This document shows, piece by piece, positions 7,255 to 16,255 of a DNA stretch of 64,000 nt. Within the stretch, counting starts at the first letter, position 1, and every line of letters starts with the position of its first letter. The stretch lies in assembly GCA_040878035.1 (NCBI GenBank), contig JBBDMX010000016.1:62001-126000 (forward strand). The letters are read 5' to 3'. Below the pieces are notes generated by a model that worked only from the letters and a program-made list of their open reading frames with translations, was not told the origin of the DNA and searched no databases. The stretch comes from JBBDMX01 sp040878035 (lineage in GTDB: Bacteria > Planctomycetota > Phycisphaerae > Phycisphaerales > Phycisphaeraceae). The translations under genes were made by a program, and so were the position numbers.

Positions 7255-8877
7255 TCACTCCTTGGGCAGTTCCAGCAACACAAACCGATCCACATTGCCG
7301 TCGCGCACCGAGATGCGCACGCCCGTGCCTGGCTCGACTTTGTTCAACTCCGCGGTCAGTTCGTCAACCGTCGTGACCTTCGTGCCCATGACATCGGTGA
7401 TGATCGATCCGCGGCGGAGTTCCACCGAGTCGGCGACCGATCCGCGGCGCACGTCCATCACCAATACGCCGGGCGTGAATTCCAGGCGATAGCGCGACGC
7501 CAGGGCGCGGGTCATGGGGATGACCGACTCGAGCCCGAGCTTGCGCAGCACTTCCTTGCTCTGAGCTTCCGGCGGCGGTGCCTCGTTCTGCTCGTCGGCC
7601 GCCGCGCTGCTGAGTTGGTCGGGCAGCAGGCCGATGCTCACCTCCACGGATATGGTTTTGCCCGCGCGGAACACTTCCAGGGGCACGCTGGTTTCGGGGG
7701 GCAGGTTGGCGACCAGGTTGCGCAACTGGTCGGCGGTGGCCACATCCTTGCCGTTGACCTTGGTGATGATGTCGCCGCGTTGGATGCCCGCCTTCTCCGC
7801 CGGGCCGCCCGCGATCGGGTTGGTCACCAGCACGCCAGGGCCGGTGTAGTTGAAGGTCTTGGCCATGCGTGCGTCGAGGTCTTCAATGTAGATACCCAGG
7901 TAGCCGCGATTCACCTTGCCTTGCTTGATGAGCTGGTCGGCGACGCGTGCGACCATGTCCACGGGGATGGCAAAGCCCAGGCCGTTGTAGGCGCCGGTGC
8001 GGGTGGCGATGGCGGAGTTCATCCCCACCACCTTGCCGCGCACGTCGGTGAGCGGCCCGCCGGAGTTGCCCGGATTGATCGCCGCATCCGTCTGGATGAA
8101 GTTCTCATAGCCCTGGCTCTCGCGCAGGATGCCCAGGTGCCGGCCCTTGGCGGACACGATGCCCTGGCTCATGGAAAACTCGAAGCGGAAGGGCGAGCCG
8201 AAGGCAAAGACGATCTCGCCTTGCTCGACGGGCTCGGGGGCGCGGGTGGCGGGAATCAGGCCATCGCCCTTGACCTTGAGCACCGCCACATCGGTCTTGG
8301 GGTCCACGCCCTGCACGGTCGCCTCGCGCTCCGAGCCGTCGTGGAAGCGCACCACCACGCGGTCCGCCAGCGCCTTGACATCGTCACGAAAGACCACGTG
8401 GTAGTTGGTGATGATGTGGCCGTCCTTGTCGTAGACCCAGCCCGAGCCGTTGCCGTACTGCTGGGGCACGTCGTACTTGCTGTTGTCCGGCGGGTTGCCC
8501 TGCGGTGGCGCGGGCGTTTGCGGCTGGTCGTCGGGAATGGCTTGCGGATGGCCGGGGGGCAGGCGATCACCAAAGAAGCGGCGCAGCAACTCTTCCTCGA
8601 GCGGATTACCGCCCCCGGTGCTGCCGCGTCGCGATGGAGCTTTGGCGTACACCTGAATGTGCACCACGCTGGGCTCGACGAAGCGGGCCACATCCTTAAA
8701 CGCACGGGACAACTGATCGAGCGTCGGGTTGCTGTCGAGCTTGTCGCCGATCTGAATGTGCTGGGCGGTGTCGTACTCGTGCGCCAGGTTACTGGCCACG
8801 CGCGGCCCGGCGATCATGACAAGGAGTGCGGTGATGAGCAGGATCAACGTGGGTCCGTACCAGCGAATGCTTTTCAT
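7255..8877 (-). CDS. DegP/HtrA-type periplasmic serine protease with two PDZ domains
   Basis: 540 residues from the ATG at 8877, chosen over an ATG five codons upstream because GAGGAG stands 7 nt before it. An N-terminal membrane anchor or signal (about 8-24) is followed by a trypsin-like domain with His160 (TNYHVV), Asp196 (PKTDVAVL) and Ser272 (NPGNSGGPL), an intact catalytic triad. Two PDZ domains lie at about 340-430 and 455-535. A proline-rich insert (about 107-140) precedes the catalytic core. The family degrades or refolds damaged envelope proteins. The gene stands alone on the minus strand, 134 bp upstream of the OppF-like gene. Confidence 0.92.
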   Translation of the reverse strand: MKSIRWYGPTLILLITALLVMIAGPRVASNLAHEYDTAQHIQIGDKLDSNPTLDQLSRAFKDVARFVEPSVVHIQVYAKAPSRRGSTGGGNPLEEELLRRFFGDRLPPGHPQAIPDDQPQTPAPPQGNPPDNSKYDVPQQYGNGSGWVYDKDGHIITNYHVVFRDDVKALADRVVVRFHDGSEREATVQGVDPKTDVAVLKVKGDGLIPATRAPEPVEQGEIVFAFGSPFRFEFSMSQGIVSAKGRHLGILRESQGYENFIQTDAAINPGNSGGPLTDVRGKVVGMNSAIATRTGAYNGLGFAIPVDMVARVADQLIKQGKVNRGYLGIYIEDLDARMAKTFNYTGPGVLVTNPIAGGPAEKAGIQRGDIITKVNGKDVATADQLRNLVANLPPETSVPLEVFRAGKTISVEVSIGLLPDQLSSAAADEQNEAPPPEAQSKEVLRKLGLESVIPMTRALASRYRLEFTPGVLVMDVRRGSVADSVELRRGSIITDVMGTKVTTVDELTAELNKVEPGTGVRISVRDGNVDRFVLLELPKE

Positions 8878-9065
8878 CGGGGAGCTCCTCAAAACGCCTG
8901 ATCAAGGCATGAGTGGTCTAGGGTTGCGTGGGCGCCGGCATCGCGGCGACAGGGCAGCCACAGGCAATCATACGCTGCCGCGCGCGGCTGGGTTCGTACA
9001 TCGTACGAGACGTCAGGAGACGACCTTCCGGCTCTTCAAAGGTGTTGCCACTGGTTTTGGGCCGT

Positions 9066-9917
9066 CTACTTCTCCAAGTGGTACGGGTGATCGTCGCGCA
9101 GGTATTGCCCAGACTCGACCAGTTCGCGCCAGGCGCCTGCGGCCTTGGCCAGTTGCTCGCCGAGGTTGGCCACGGGCTGGGCGAAGGGGGCGTGCCAGTC
9201 GGTCAGGCCCAGCAGGTCGTGCAGGACGACGACGTGGCCGTGGCAGGCCGGGCCGCCGCCGCAGCCGATGATCGGGATGGGGCCGTCGCCGTGGGCCGGA
9301 TTCATGGCGACTTCATCGACCACGCGGCGGGTCAGCTCGGCGGGCACGGCCTCAAAGAGCAGCATCACCGCGCCGCTGTCCACCATGAGCCGGGCTTCAT
9401 CGACAGCGCGATCGACCTGGTCCGAGGTGTGATACACCGTGCGGCTACGTCCGCCGTGCAGGATCTTGTGCTGCGGCCGCGAGCCCAGATGCGCTACCAC
9501 GGGTACCCCGGCATGCGTCAGGCGGCGCACCAGCGGGGCGAAGCTGGCGTCCACTTCGAGCTTCACCACGTCGGCGCGGGCTTGGGCGACAAACGCCATC
9601 GCGTGGCGCACCGCTTCATCGTCGCCGCACTGGTAGCTGCCAAAGGGCATGTCCGCCATCACGAACGCATGGGGCGCCCCGCGGCGCACCGCGGCGGTGA
9701 GTTCGAGCAGGAAGGGCATGGTCGCCGGCAGTGTGGAATCATGGCCGAGGACGAACTGCGCCGCGGTGTCGCCGACCAGGAACGTCTGGATGCCGCCTTG
9801 CCACAGCCAGCGTGCCGTGGTCGCGTCGTAGCAGGTGAGCATGGGAAACTTGCGGCCGGCGGTGATCCACTGCCGCAGCGTTCGCAAGGTCACCCGTGGG
9901 CTGGTTTTTTCTGGCAT
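9066..9917 (-). CDS. panB: 3-methyl-2-oxobutanoate hydroxymethyltransferase
   Basis: 283 residues. PanB transfers a hydroxymethyl group from methylenetetrahydrofolate to 2-oxoisovalerate in pantothenate synthesis. Seen: MLTCYDATTARWL, LVGDTAAQFVLGHDSTLP (metal Asp), VMADMPFGSY (metal Asp), VKLEVD (metal Glu), LLFEAVP (catalytic Glu) and HVVVLHDLLGL. The usual GIGAGP loop reads GCGGGP, so this is a divergent but apparently intact member. Start at 9917: TATAAT lies exactly 6 nt upstream and no Shine-Dalgarno is present. No panC is nearby. Confidence 0.9.
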   Translation of the reverse strand: MPEKTSPRVTLRTLRQWITAGRKFPMLTCYDATTARWLWQGGIQTFLVGDTAAQFVLGHDSTLPATMPFLLELTAAVRRGAPHAFVMADMPFGSYQCGDDEAVRHAMAFVAQARADVVKLEVDASFAPLVRRLTHAGVPVVAHLGSRPQHKILHGGRSRTVYHTSDQVDRAVDEARLMVDSGAVMLLFEAVPAELTRRVVDEVAMNPAHGDGPIPIIGCGGGPACHGHVVVLHDLLGLTDWHAPFAQPVANLGEQLAKAAGAWRELVESGQYLRDDHPYHLEK

Positions 9918-9923
9918 GGGGGG

Positions 9924-9929
9924 ATTATA
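9924..9929 (-). promoter_or_regulatory. perfect -10 hexamer 6 nt before panB ATG (leaderless)
   Basis: TATAAT on the minus strand followed by CCCCCC and the ATG at 9917. No convincing -35 is seen at 16-18 nt. This is the clearest single case of the leaderless arrangement in the window. Confidence 0.65.
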
Positions 9930-10004
9930 GAGAATTGCAGCGCCCAGCCGCTTGCGGTTTTGCCTCGGGGGACTCGTGCGGGTTGCCCGGAAGGACGCTT
10001 GGCG

Positions 10005-10382
10005 TCACCCGCCAAACGGGTTGGCGTCACCCGCTGAGTTGTCGCGTATCTGGACCATGTGTTGGTTCACGCGGGCAGCGTAAGTGCGCACCTTCCACGC
10101 CGGGTTGTCGGGGCATTGCCCGGTGGCGATGTTGAAGGGCCAGCCGTGCATCGGGCAGATGACGCACGTGGCGCCGGGGATTCCGGGCGTGGCCTGGGGG
10201 GTCAAGGCGCCTGCTGACAGGCTGCCGCCGGCGTGGGGGCAGCGGTCGTCGAGCACGTGAACGTGGGTGTGGCCGTGCCCGTCGGTGGTGCGGAACACGG
10301 CGAGAGGGCGGCCCTGGTATTCGAGGTAGAGGCCGCGGTTGTCGGCGGGCAGATCGGTGATTTTGCAGAGGTCGTGCCACAT
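10005..10382 (-). CDS. Rieske [2Fe-2S] ferredoxin-like protein
   Basis: 125 residues starting at MWHDLCKITDLP; the longer frame upstream is the translation of a repeat and is rejected. The two cluster-binding motifs are CPHAG and CPMHGWPF, giving two Cys and two His ligands. The spacing between the motifs is 25 residues, longer than the usual 15-17, because of a Gly/Pro-rich insert. Single-domain proteins of this type (NirD-like) deliver electrons to oxygenases or reductases. No partner oxygenase is adjacent. It lies between panB and the exporter genes on the same strand. Confidence 0.82.
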   Translation of the reverse strand: MWHDLCKITDLPADNRGLYLEYQGRPLAVFRTTDGHGHTHVHVLDDRCPHAGGSLSAGALTPQATPGIPGATCVICPMHGWPFNIATGQCPDNPAWKVRTYAARVNQHMVQIRDNSAGDANPFGG

Positions 10383-10394
10383 GGGGTTAGGCTT

Positions 10395-10471
10395 CAGAGC
10401 CGCGCGGCGTAAGCCCGCGGAAACGAACGCTGTTCCAACATCGTTCCGCGGGCTTACGCCGCGCGGCTCTG
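10395..10471. repeat. inverted pair of the GAGCCGCGCGGCGTAAGC repeat
   Basis: One copy in plus orientation (10395-10420) and one inverted (10446-10471) around a 25-nt loop, forming a 26-bp near-perfect stem between the Rieske gene start and the ABC exporter stop. Other copies are at 24596, 24849, 61750, 61784, 63529, 63580 and 63617. See findings. Confidence 0.85.
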
Positions 10472-10482
10472 ACCGATCATCC

Positions 10483-12354
10483 TCACGCGCTGGCGGCGCG
10501 GGCGGCGTGGATGAAGCGGCGGTACATCGAGGCATACACGCCGCCGGTCGCCAGCAGTTGCCGATGCGTGCCGCGCTCGACGATCCAGCCCTGGTCGAGC
10601 ACCAGGATCATATCGGCCTGCTGAATCGTCGAGAGGCGGTGCGCCACCACGAAGCTGGTGCGGCTCTTAAGCAGCACCGAGAGCGCCTTCTGGATGCGGG
10701 CCTCGGTCATGGTGTCCACGCTGCTGGTCGCTTCGTCCAGGATCATGATGCGCGGGTCGGCGAGCATGGCGCGGGCGAAGCAGACGATCTGCCGCTGGCC
10801 CAGCGACATGCTGCGGCCGCCTTCGCCCACCTGGGTGTGAAAGCCTTCGGGCAGGGCCTCGATCAGGTCCAGCACGTCGAGCTTGCGGCAGGCTTCGATC
10901 ACCTCCTGCTCGGTGGCGCCGCTGCGGCCGACCAGGATGTTGTCCAGCACGGTGCCGGTGAAGAGGAAGTTGACCTGGAGGACGATGCCCATCTGGCGTT
11001 GCAGCGATTCGGTGGACACCTTGGTGACGTCGTAGCCGTCGATGAGCAGTTCGCCGCCGGTGGGCAGGTAGAACTTGGAGATGAGGTTGATGATGGTGGT
11101 CTTGCCGCTGCCGGTGTGGCCGACCAGGGCGACGGTGGTGCCGGGTTTGGCGATGAAGTTGATGTCGTTGAGCACGGGCCGGCCCGCCTCATAGGCGAAG
11201 CGCACGTTGCGGAACTCGACGCGGCCCTGGGTCGGGGGCATGTCAATGGCGTCGGGGGGATCGACGAAGTCGGGCTTGGTGTCCAGGAAACGAAAAACGC
11301 GTTCGGCGCCCGCCATGGCGGTCAAGGCCGCGTTATATTGCGCCCCCAGCACGCGAAAGGGGCTGAAGAACAGGTTCGCCATGGCGAAGAAGACGAACAG
11401 GTTGGCGTACTGGCGCAATTGTTCGGCCGGGTCGCCCGCCGCGCTCACCAGCACAAAGTAACCGCCCAGTGCCAGCAGGCCGGCGGTGAAGATCTGGCTG
11501 TTTAAGTCCAGCAGGGAAAACAGGGCGCCGGTTTGCCGGCCCTGGAGAATGCTGTAGTTGGAGTGATCCTCGACAAGCCGGCTGAAAATCTGCGCGTTGA
11601 CGTCCTCGCGCACGAACCCCTGCGTCACGCGGATGCCGCTGACCGATTCCGCCAGGGACGAAGTCACCCGGCTGAAGCTCTCCTGAATCACACGGTAAGT
11701 CTGACTGAGCCGGCGGCGAAAATAGGCGGAGATACCCCAGATCACCGGCGCCATCAGCAGCAGCAACATGAACAGCCGCCAGTCGTACCACAGCATCACC
11801 GACGCCGCCACCAGGCCCTGGCCCATCTGCACCAGGGTGATAAACAGCACGTCCTGCACGCCGACACGCACAGCCTCGGCGTCACTGGTCATGCGGCTGA
11901 TGATCCGTCCCAGCTTGGTGCGGTTGTAGAAACTCATCGACAGCCTCTGGAGATGCTCGAAGATGTCGCGGCGCATGTCGTGCACCACCTGCTCGCCCAA
12001 TTCCAGCGCCAGGCGATGGCGGAAGTGCAGGACGCCCTGGGTCATCAGCGCCAGGGCGAAGAACCCCAGGGCGCCCCACATGACCGCGGTCATCTGGGTG
12101 CCTTGCGCGATCGGGCCGGCGATGACCGCCGCCATCGCCCAGGTCAGCAGGGGCAGTTGCATGGAGCGGGTCAGCACGATCAGCAGCAACAGGTTGCGTT
12201 TGGCGCGATAGGGTCGGGTGTAGGTGAAGAGCCGGCGGATGAGCCGGAAATCCAGAGGGCGTTCCTCGGCTTCCTGTTCCTCCTGTTGGCGCACGGTCAA
12301 CAGTTTGAGCGGGTTGGGGGCCGGTTCCGAGTTGGGTCCAGAGGCCTGGGTCAT
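10483..12354 (-). CDS. ABC exporter half-transporter, consensus catalytic Glu subunit
   Basis: 623 residues: an N-terminal six-helix exporter domain (about 55-345) and an ATPase domain (about 375-610). Walker A is GHTGSGKTT, Walker B ends LDEATSSVD with the catalytic Glu, but the signature reads MSLGQRQ in place of LSGGQ. Its partner gene upstream has the reciprocal pattern (LSGGQ present, catalytic Glu replaced by Asp), which is how heterodimeric exporters such as TM287/288 and BmrCD are built. The start overlaps the partner stop by four bases (ATGA), so the two are translationally coupled. The substrate is unknown; lipids or drugs are typical. Confidence 0.9.
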   Translation of the reverse strand: MTQASGPNSEPAPNPLKLLTVRQQEEQEAEERPLDFRLIRRLFTYTRPYRAKRNLLLLIVLTRSMQLPLLTWAMAAVIAGPIAQGTQMTAVMWGALGFFALALMTQGVLHFRHRLALELGEQVVHDMRRDIFEHLQRLSMSFYNRTKLGRIISRMTSDAEAVRVGVQDVLFITLVQMGQGLVAASVMLWYDWRLFMLLLLMAPVIWGISAYFRRRLSQTYRVIQESFSRVTSSLAESVSGIRVTQGFVREDVNAQIFSRLVEDHSNYSILQGRQTGALFSLLDLNSQIFTAGLLALGGYFVLVSAAGDPAEQLRQYANLFVFFAMANLFFSPFRVLGAQYNAALTAMAGAERVFRFLDTKPDFVDPPDAIDMPPTQGRVEFRNVRFAYEAGRPVLNDINFIAKPGTTVALVGHTGSGKTTIINLISKFYLPTGGELLIDGYDVTKVSTESLQRQMGIVLQVNFLFTGTVLDNILVGRSGATEQEVIEACRKLDVLDLIEALPEGFHTQVGEGGRSMSLGQRQIVCFARAMLADPRIMILDEATSSVDTMTEARIQKALSVLLKSRTSFVVAHRLSTIQQADMILVLDQGWIVERGTHRQLLATGGVYASMYRRFIHAARAASA

Positions 12355-14357
12355 GCCACACCTCCGGCCATGCCCAGAAGGCGGGCGCTTTCCTCGTCGA
12401 CGAGTTGGAGCTTGGCGGCTTTGCGATAGTGGCCGCCGGTGCGCATCAGTTCATCATGTGTGCCCATCTGTACGATGCGTCCGCCTTCGAGCACGACCAC
12501 CAGGTCCGAGCGGCGCAGTGTCGAGAGGCGGTGCGCCACCACGAAGGTGGTGCGATCGCGCATGGCGTTGTCCATGGCGGTGAGAATCTCGTGCTCAGTC
12601 TGCGGATCGACCGCGGCGGTGGCGTCGTCGAGAATCAGGATGGCCGGGTCCAGCAACAGCGCCCGCGCGATCGCCAGGCGCTGCCGTTGCCCGCCCGAGA
12701 GGTTGGTCGCCCGCTCACCCAGCAGCGTGTCGTAGCTCTTGGGCAGTTTGGTGATGAAGTCGTGGGCCGCGGCGATGCGTGCGGCGGTTTCGATCTGCGC
12801 CGCGGTCGCATCGGGATGGCCAAAGGCGATGTTGGCGGCCACCGTGTTGCTGAAAAGAAAGTTCTCCTGGAACACCAGCCCGATGTTGCGCCGCAGGTCG
12901 TCCAGGTTCATGTCGCGCACGTCGATGCCGTCGATCAGCAGCCGCCCCCGGTCCGCATCATAGAAGCGGGGGATCAGCGACAGCAGGGTGCTCTTGCCCG
13001 CGCCGGTGGCGCCCAGGATGGCGACGCACTGACCGGCGCCGACCTGGAAATTCACGTCGATCAGCACCGGATCGCTGGCCTTGTAAGCGAAGGTCACGTG
13101 CTCGAAGGCCACCGCCCCGGCCAGCCGCTTGACCTGCACCGCATCGGCTTTGCTCTCGATCTCGATGGGCGTGTCGAGCACCTCGAACACCCGGTCGGCG
13201 GCGGTCAGGCTCTGCTGCACGCTGTTGGTGATGTTGGCGATGCTTTCGATCTGCCCGGAAAACTGCTGCAAGACGCCGGCAAACACCATCAGCCCCGTGC
13301 CCAGTGGAATGCCCTGGGACGGATCCTGGTTGTAGAGGTGCACCAGGTAGCCCCCGTAAAACAGCAGCACCGTCAGGTTGATCTGGGTCAGCATCCCGGT
13401 GAGCGGGGTGAAGATGGTGATGCACCAGAAAATCCACTGCTTCTGGTCCTTGACGGCGCGATTGACGTCGCGGAACTTGGCCATCTCTTGCGGCTGGCGG
13501 GAAAAACCTTTCACGACGTGCACGCCCTGCACGTTTTCCGACAGCGTCAGGATCGCCCGGTCAAAGAGCTGGCGGTTCTTCCAGTACGCCGGCTTGACCA
13601 TCCGCGAGAACGTGATGGCGCTGATCAGCAGCAGCGGGGTCGTCGCCAGGCACACCAGCGTGAGCGTCTTATGAATGCTCAGCATGTAGACCAGGAAGAA
13701 GGACAGCGACAGAAGCAGGTTCATGCCCTGGATGATCACGCCGTCGACGAACATGCGTACGCCCTGCACGTCGCCGGTGACGCGGTTGATGATCGAGCCT
13801 GACTCGTTGGCGTCGTAGAAGCGGAAGGAGAGGCGCTGGAGCTTGTCGTACACCAGGGAGCGCAGGTGGACGACGATGTCCTGGATCAGGCGCGTCTGCA
13901 TGACGGTGTTGGCGTAGGCCAGGCTGGCGCGGATGATCGCCAGGGTCAGGATGCCGACCGAGACGGTCAGGACCAGATGAAGGGCGGGCCAGTCGGCGGG
14001 GGGGCTGATGCCCCAGGGCCAGCGCGGGCTGGGCGCCTTGTTATTAAGGGCGTGGTGGATGACGTCGATGCCCACGCCTACCAGGCCCAAGCCCGAGAGG
14101 GACAGGCCCAACTGGACCATCTGCACCAGCACGGCGCGGGCACAGCCGGCGCGGAAACGCCAGGTCAGCGCCAGCATGCGTTTCATCAGCGCCAGATTCG
14201 ACAGTTGCCGACCCACCAGGGCATGACCGGCGGCGGCGGGCTGAATTGGCAAAGCAGGCTTAGGAGACGCAACGGCCAAAACGAGGGTTCCGGGGAACCG
14301 GCAGGGCGGGTGATCGCCCCTTAGCGCCGGGAGAGAGCGGCCGATCCGTAGCCGCAT
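12351..14357 (-). CDS. ABC exporter half-transporter, degenerate-site subunit
   Basis: 668 residues if started at 14357, or 611 if started at the ATG at 14186 (MKRMLALTWRF); neither has a clear ribosome-binding site and the N-terminal 57 residues are low-complexity, so the shorter form is plausible. Membrane domain about 75-400, ATPase domain about 425-650. Walker A is GATGAGKST and the signature LSGGQRQR is canonical, but Walker B ends LDDATAAVD, with Asp where the catalytic Glu should be. Together with the downstream gene this gives one consensus and one degenerate ATP site. Confidence 0.9.
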   Translation of the reverse strand: MRLRIGRSLPALRGDHPPCRFPGTLVLAVASPKPALPIQPAAAGHALVGRQLSNLALMKRMLALTWRFRAGCARAVLVQMVQLGLSLSGLGLVGVGIDVIHHALNNKAPSPRWPWGISPPADWPALHLVLTVSVGILTLAIIRASLAYANTVMQTRLIQDIVVHLRSLVYDKLQRLSFRFYDANESGSIINRVTGDVQGVRMFVDGVIIQGMNLLLSLSFFLVYMLSIHKTLTLVCLATTPLLLISAITFSRMVKPAYWKNRQLFDRAILTLSENVQGVHVVKGFSRQPQEMAKFRDVNRAVKDQKQWIFWCITIFTPLTGMLTQINLTVLLFYGGYLVHLYNQDPSQGIPLGTGLMVFAGVLQQFSGQIESIANITNSVQQSLTAADRVFEVLDTPIEIESKADAVQVKRLAGAVAFEHVTFAYKASDPVLIDVNFQVGAGQCVAILGATGAGKSTLLSLIPRFYDADRGRLLIDGIDVRDMNLDDLRRNIGLVFQENFLFSNTVAANIAFGHPDATAAQIETAARIAAAHDFITKLPKSYDTLLGERATNLSGGQRQRLAIARALLLDPAILILDDATAAVDPQTEHEILTAMDNAMRDRTTFVVAHRLSTLRRSDLVVVLEGGRIVQMGTHDELMRTGGHYRKAAKLQLVDEESARLLGMAGGVA

Positions 14358-14429
14358 CTGGTTGAATCGTCGGATTCAATGGAAAGAGTCTAGCACGCTC
14401 ACCGTCGGCGGCAAACGCGAGCTTCCCGG

Positions 14430-14645
14430 TTATTTGCCGTCAGCAAGCACGAACTCGGTCAACCCGATCGCTTGCACCTTGTCCGCAAGAGGGTAGCGTT
14501 GGTCACCCGGATAGACGACGTGTAATACATCGAGTTTCAGATCGGACAGGGCAATCCGCATCGAGGGCGTTATCTTCGGGGCAGCGACGACGCGGGAACG
14601 CTTAAGCGCCTGCCGCACCAGCTTTTCATCGGTCTTGCGCTCGAT
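14430..14645 (-). pseudogene. C-terminal remnant of a DUF4143-type AAA ATPase
   Basis: The minus-strand frame encodes APKITPSMRIALSDLKLD, then LHVVYPGDQRYPLADKV, the usual last part of DUF4143 ATPases (DAP-x-TPSMR-x-AL-x-DL, VVYPG). Full members have about 380-420 residues with an N-terminal P-loop domain; none of that is present, and the upstream DNA belongs to the sulfatase gene. It therefore looks like a relic left by deletion or by insertion of the neighbouring gene. Whether the short ORF is still translated is unknown. Confidence 0.6.
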
Positions 14646-14720
14646 CATCCAGCTATCATATACCTTGAAAATCCCGCATGCAATACCGGATTTTCGAGGT
14701 CGACAAATGGGCAATCCCGC

Positions 14721-16151
14721 TCACCGCTTGCCCCAGAACACCGCCGGCGGGCCATTGGCGCATGGCGTCAGCCGCGACCGGTCGTACCCCGCATCGGCGC
14801 GGCCCGACAGGTACTGCTCCATCATCCGCCGGCTCTCCTCCAGCATCGCGGCATCCCCCGACAGGTCATGCAGCTCGTGCGGATCGTTCACCAGGTCAAA
14901 GAGTTGTTCCTCGTGGGTCTTGGCGTACCAGATGTACTTGTGCGGGCCGTGCACGAGCCAGTGGTTGGACTGCCCGCCGCTCTTGCACTGTCCGAAAATC
15001 GCCTCGCGCACGCCCGCCGCCTGCCCGCGCATCACCGGCAGCAGCGATCGGCCATCGAGCCCCTCGGGAATCGGCACCCCCGCCAGGTCCAGCACCGTCG
15101 GCATGATGTCTTCCCATCCCACCAGCGCATCACTGGCGCCCCGCGGCACTTCCACATTCCGCCCGCTGATGAATAACGGCACATGGGCCGAGGACTCATA
15201 CGGCAGCGATTTGCGGAACAGATGATGGTCGCCCAGCATCTCGCCGTGATCAGAGCTGAATAGGATGTAGGTCGGCTCCGAGGCGCTTTGCGCGCCGACT
15301 TCGAACGCCGCATCCAGCACATAGCGGATGCGGTCATCGATATGGTGGATCAGGCCGTAGTACCCGGCGATGGCGTCGTGGATTTCGTCGCTGGGGAATG
15401 GGCCGACGGCGGCGTCGTCAGTTTTGCCATGGCGTACATCGTCGCCCGATGGCACCCATTGCCCCAGACGCGGCGACAGATCGTCGCGCCCGATGTAGCG
15501 GTCCCAGTACGCTTGGGGCGGGATCAGTGGCGGGTGCGGCGCCACGAACGACAGGTGCATGAACCAGGGGCACGAGGGGTCGCGCCAGCCCTGGAAAAAC
15601 CGCACCGCCTGCTGCGCCACCCAACTGCTGTGATGGTGATCCTCGTCGAGATTGAACGGCCGGGCCGTGCGTGCGTTGGCGTTGATACCGTGGGCGCTGG
15701 CGTGGAACGGCACGCCCTGTTCGCGCAGCCAGTCGGTGTAGTCGTTGTGCTTCTGGAAGGGATGCGCCGGCCGATAGTTTCCCGAATCACTGAGGATCAT
15801 GTGGTCGAAGCCGAAGCGTTTACGTTGCGGGTGCAGGTGCAGTTTCCCCACCAGTTGCGTCTGGTAGCCGTGGGCCGCCAGCACGCCGGGCATGGTGTGC
15901 GGCGGATCGAATTCCTGGCCGTCGGTGTAGCCCGTCATGCCGTGCGTCTGGGGGTGCAAGCCGGAGATGAGTGTCCGCCGCGCGGGGATGCACACCGGGC
16001 AGGTGACGTAGCTGCGTGAGAAGTTGGTGCCGCGCGCCGCCAGAGCGTCGAGGTTAGTCGTGCGCAGAATCGGATTGCCGTTGATGCCCAGGGCGTCGTA
16101 ACGCTGCTGGTCGGTGGTGATCAGAAGAATATTGGGTCGTCGCTCAGGCAT
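14721..16151 (-). CDS. sulfatase, Cys-type (formylglycine-dependent)
   Basis: 476 residues. The N-terminus NILLITTDQQRYDALG carries metal-binding Asp. The activation motif is C54-I-P-A-R within CPVCIPARRTLISG, where C54 should be converted to formylglycine by a sulfatase-modifying enzyme not found here. Later SSDHGEMLGDH supplies Asp/His metal ligands. No signal peptide is visible, so it may act in the cytoplasm or be exported by another route. GGAG stands before the ATG. Planctomycetes carry many such enzymes for sulfated polysaccharides; the substrate cannot be told from the sequence. Confidence 0.92.
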   Translation of the reverse strand: MPERRPNILLITTDQQRYDALGINGNPILRTTNLDALAARGTNFSRSYVTCPVCIPARRTLISGLHPQTHGMTGYTDGQEFDPPHTMPGVLAAHGYQTQLVGKLHLHPQRKRFGFDHMILSDSGNYRPAHPFQKHNDYTDWLREQGVPFHASAHGINANARTARPFNLDEDHHHSSWVAQQAVRFFQGWRDPSCPWFMHLSFVAPHPPLIPPQAYWDRYIGRDDLSPRLGQWVPSGDDVRHGKTDDAAVGPFPSDEIHDAIAGYYGLIHHIDDRIRYVLDAAFEVGAQSASEPTYILFSSDHGEMLGDHHLFRKSLPYESSAHVPLFISGRNVEVPRGASDALVGWEDIMPTVLDLAGVPIPEGLDGRSLLPVMRGQAAGVREAIFGQCKSGGQSNHWLVHGPHKYIWYAKTHEEQLFDLVNDPHELHDLSGDAAMLEESRRMMEQYLSGRADAGYDRSRLTPCANGPPAVFWGKR

Positions 16152-16255
16152 CGGGAACTCCGGAGAAGACTTGGCGAGCCTTCACGCTAGGAATCGTGTG
16201 ATATATCCGGCATGTCATTGGTGCAACAACCCGCTTGCGGTTTGCGCCTTTTCCC

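Noticed and set aside
7186..8901. 571-codon plus-strand open frame
   Set aside because: It lies antisense to the DegP-type protease, whose catalytic triad and PDZ domains are clear; the plus-strand product is His/Ala/Gly-rich noise.
12405..13802. 465-codon plus-strand frame
   Set aside because: It is antisense to the ABC exporter subunit with intact Walker motifs; typical GC-driven shadow.
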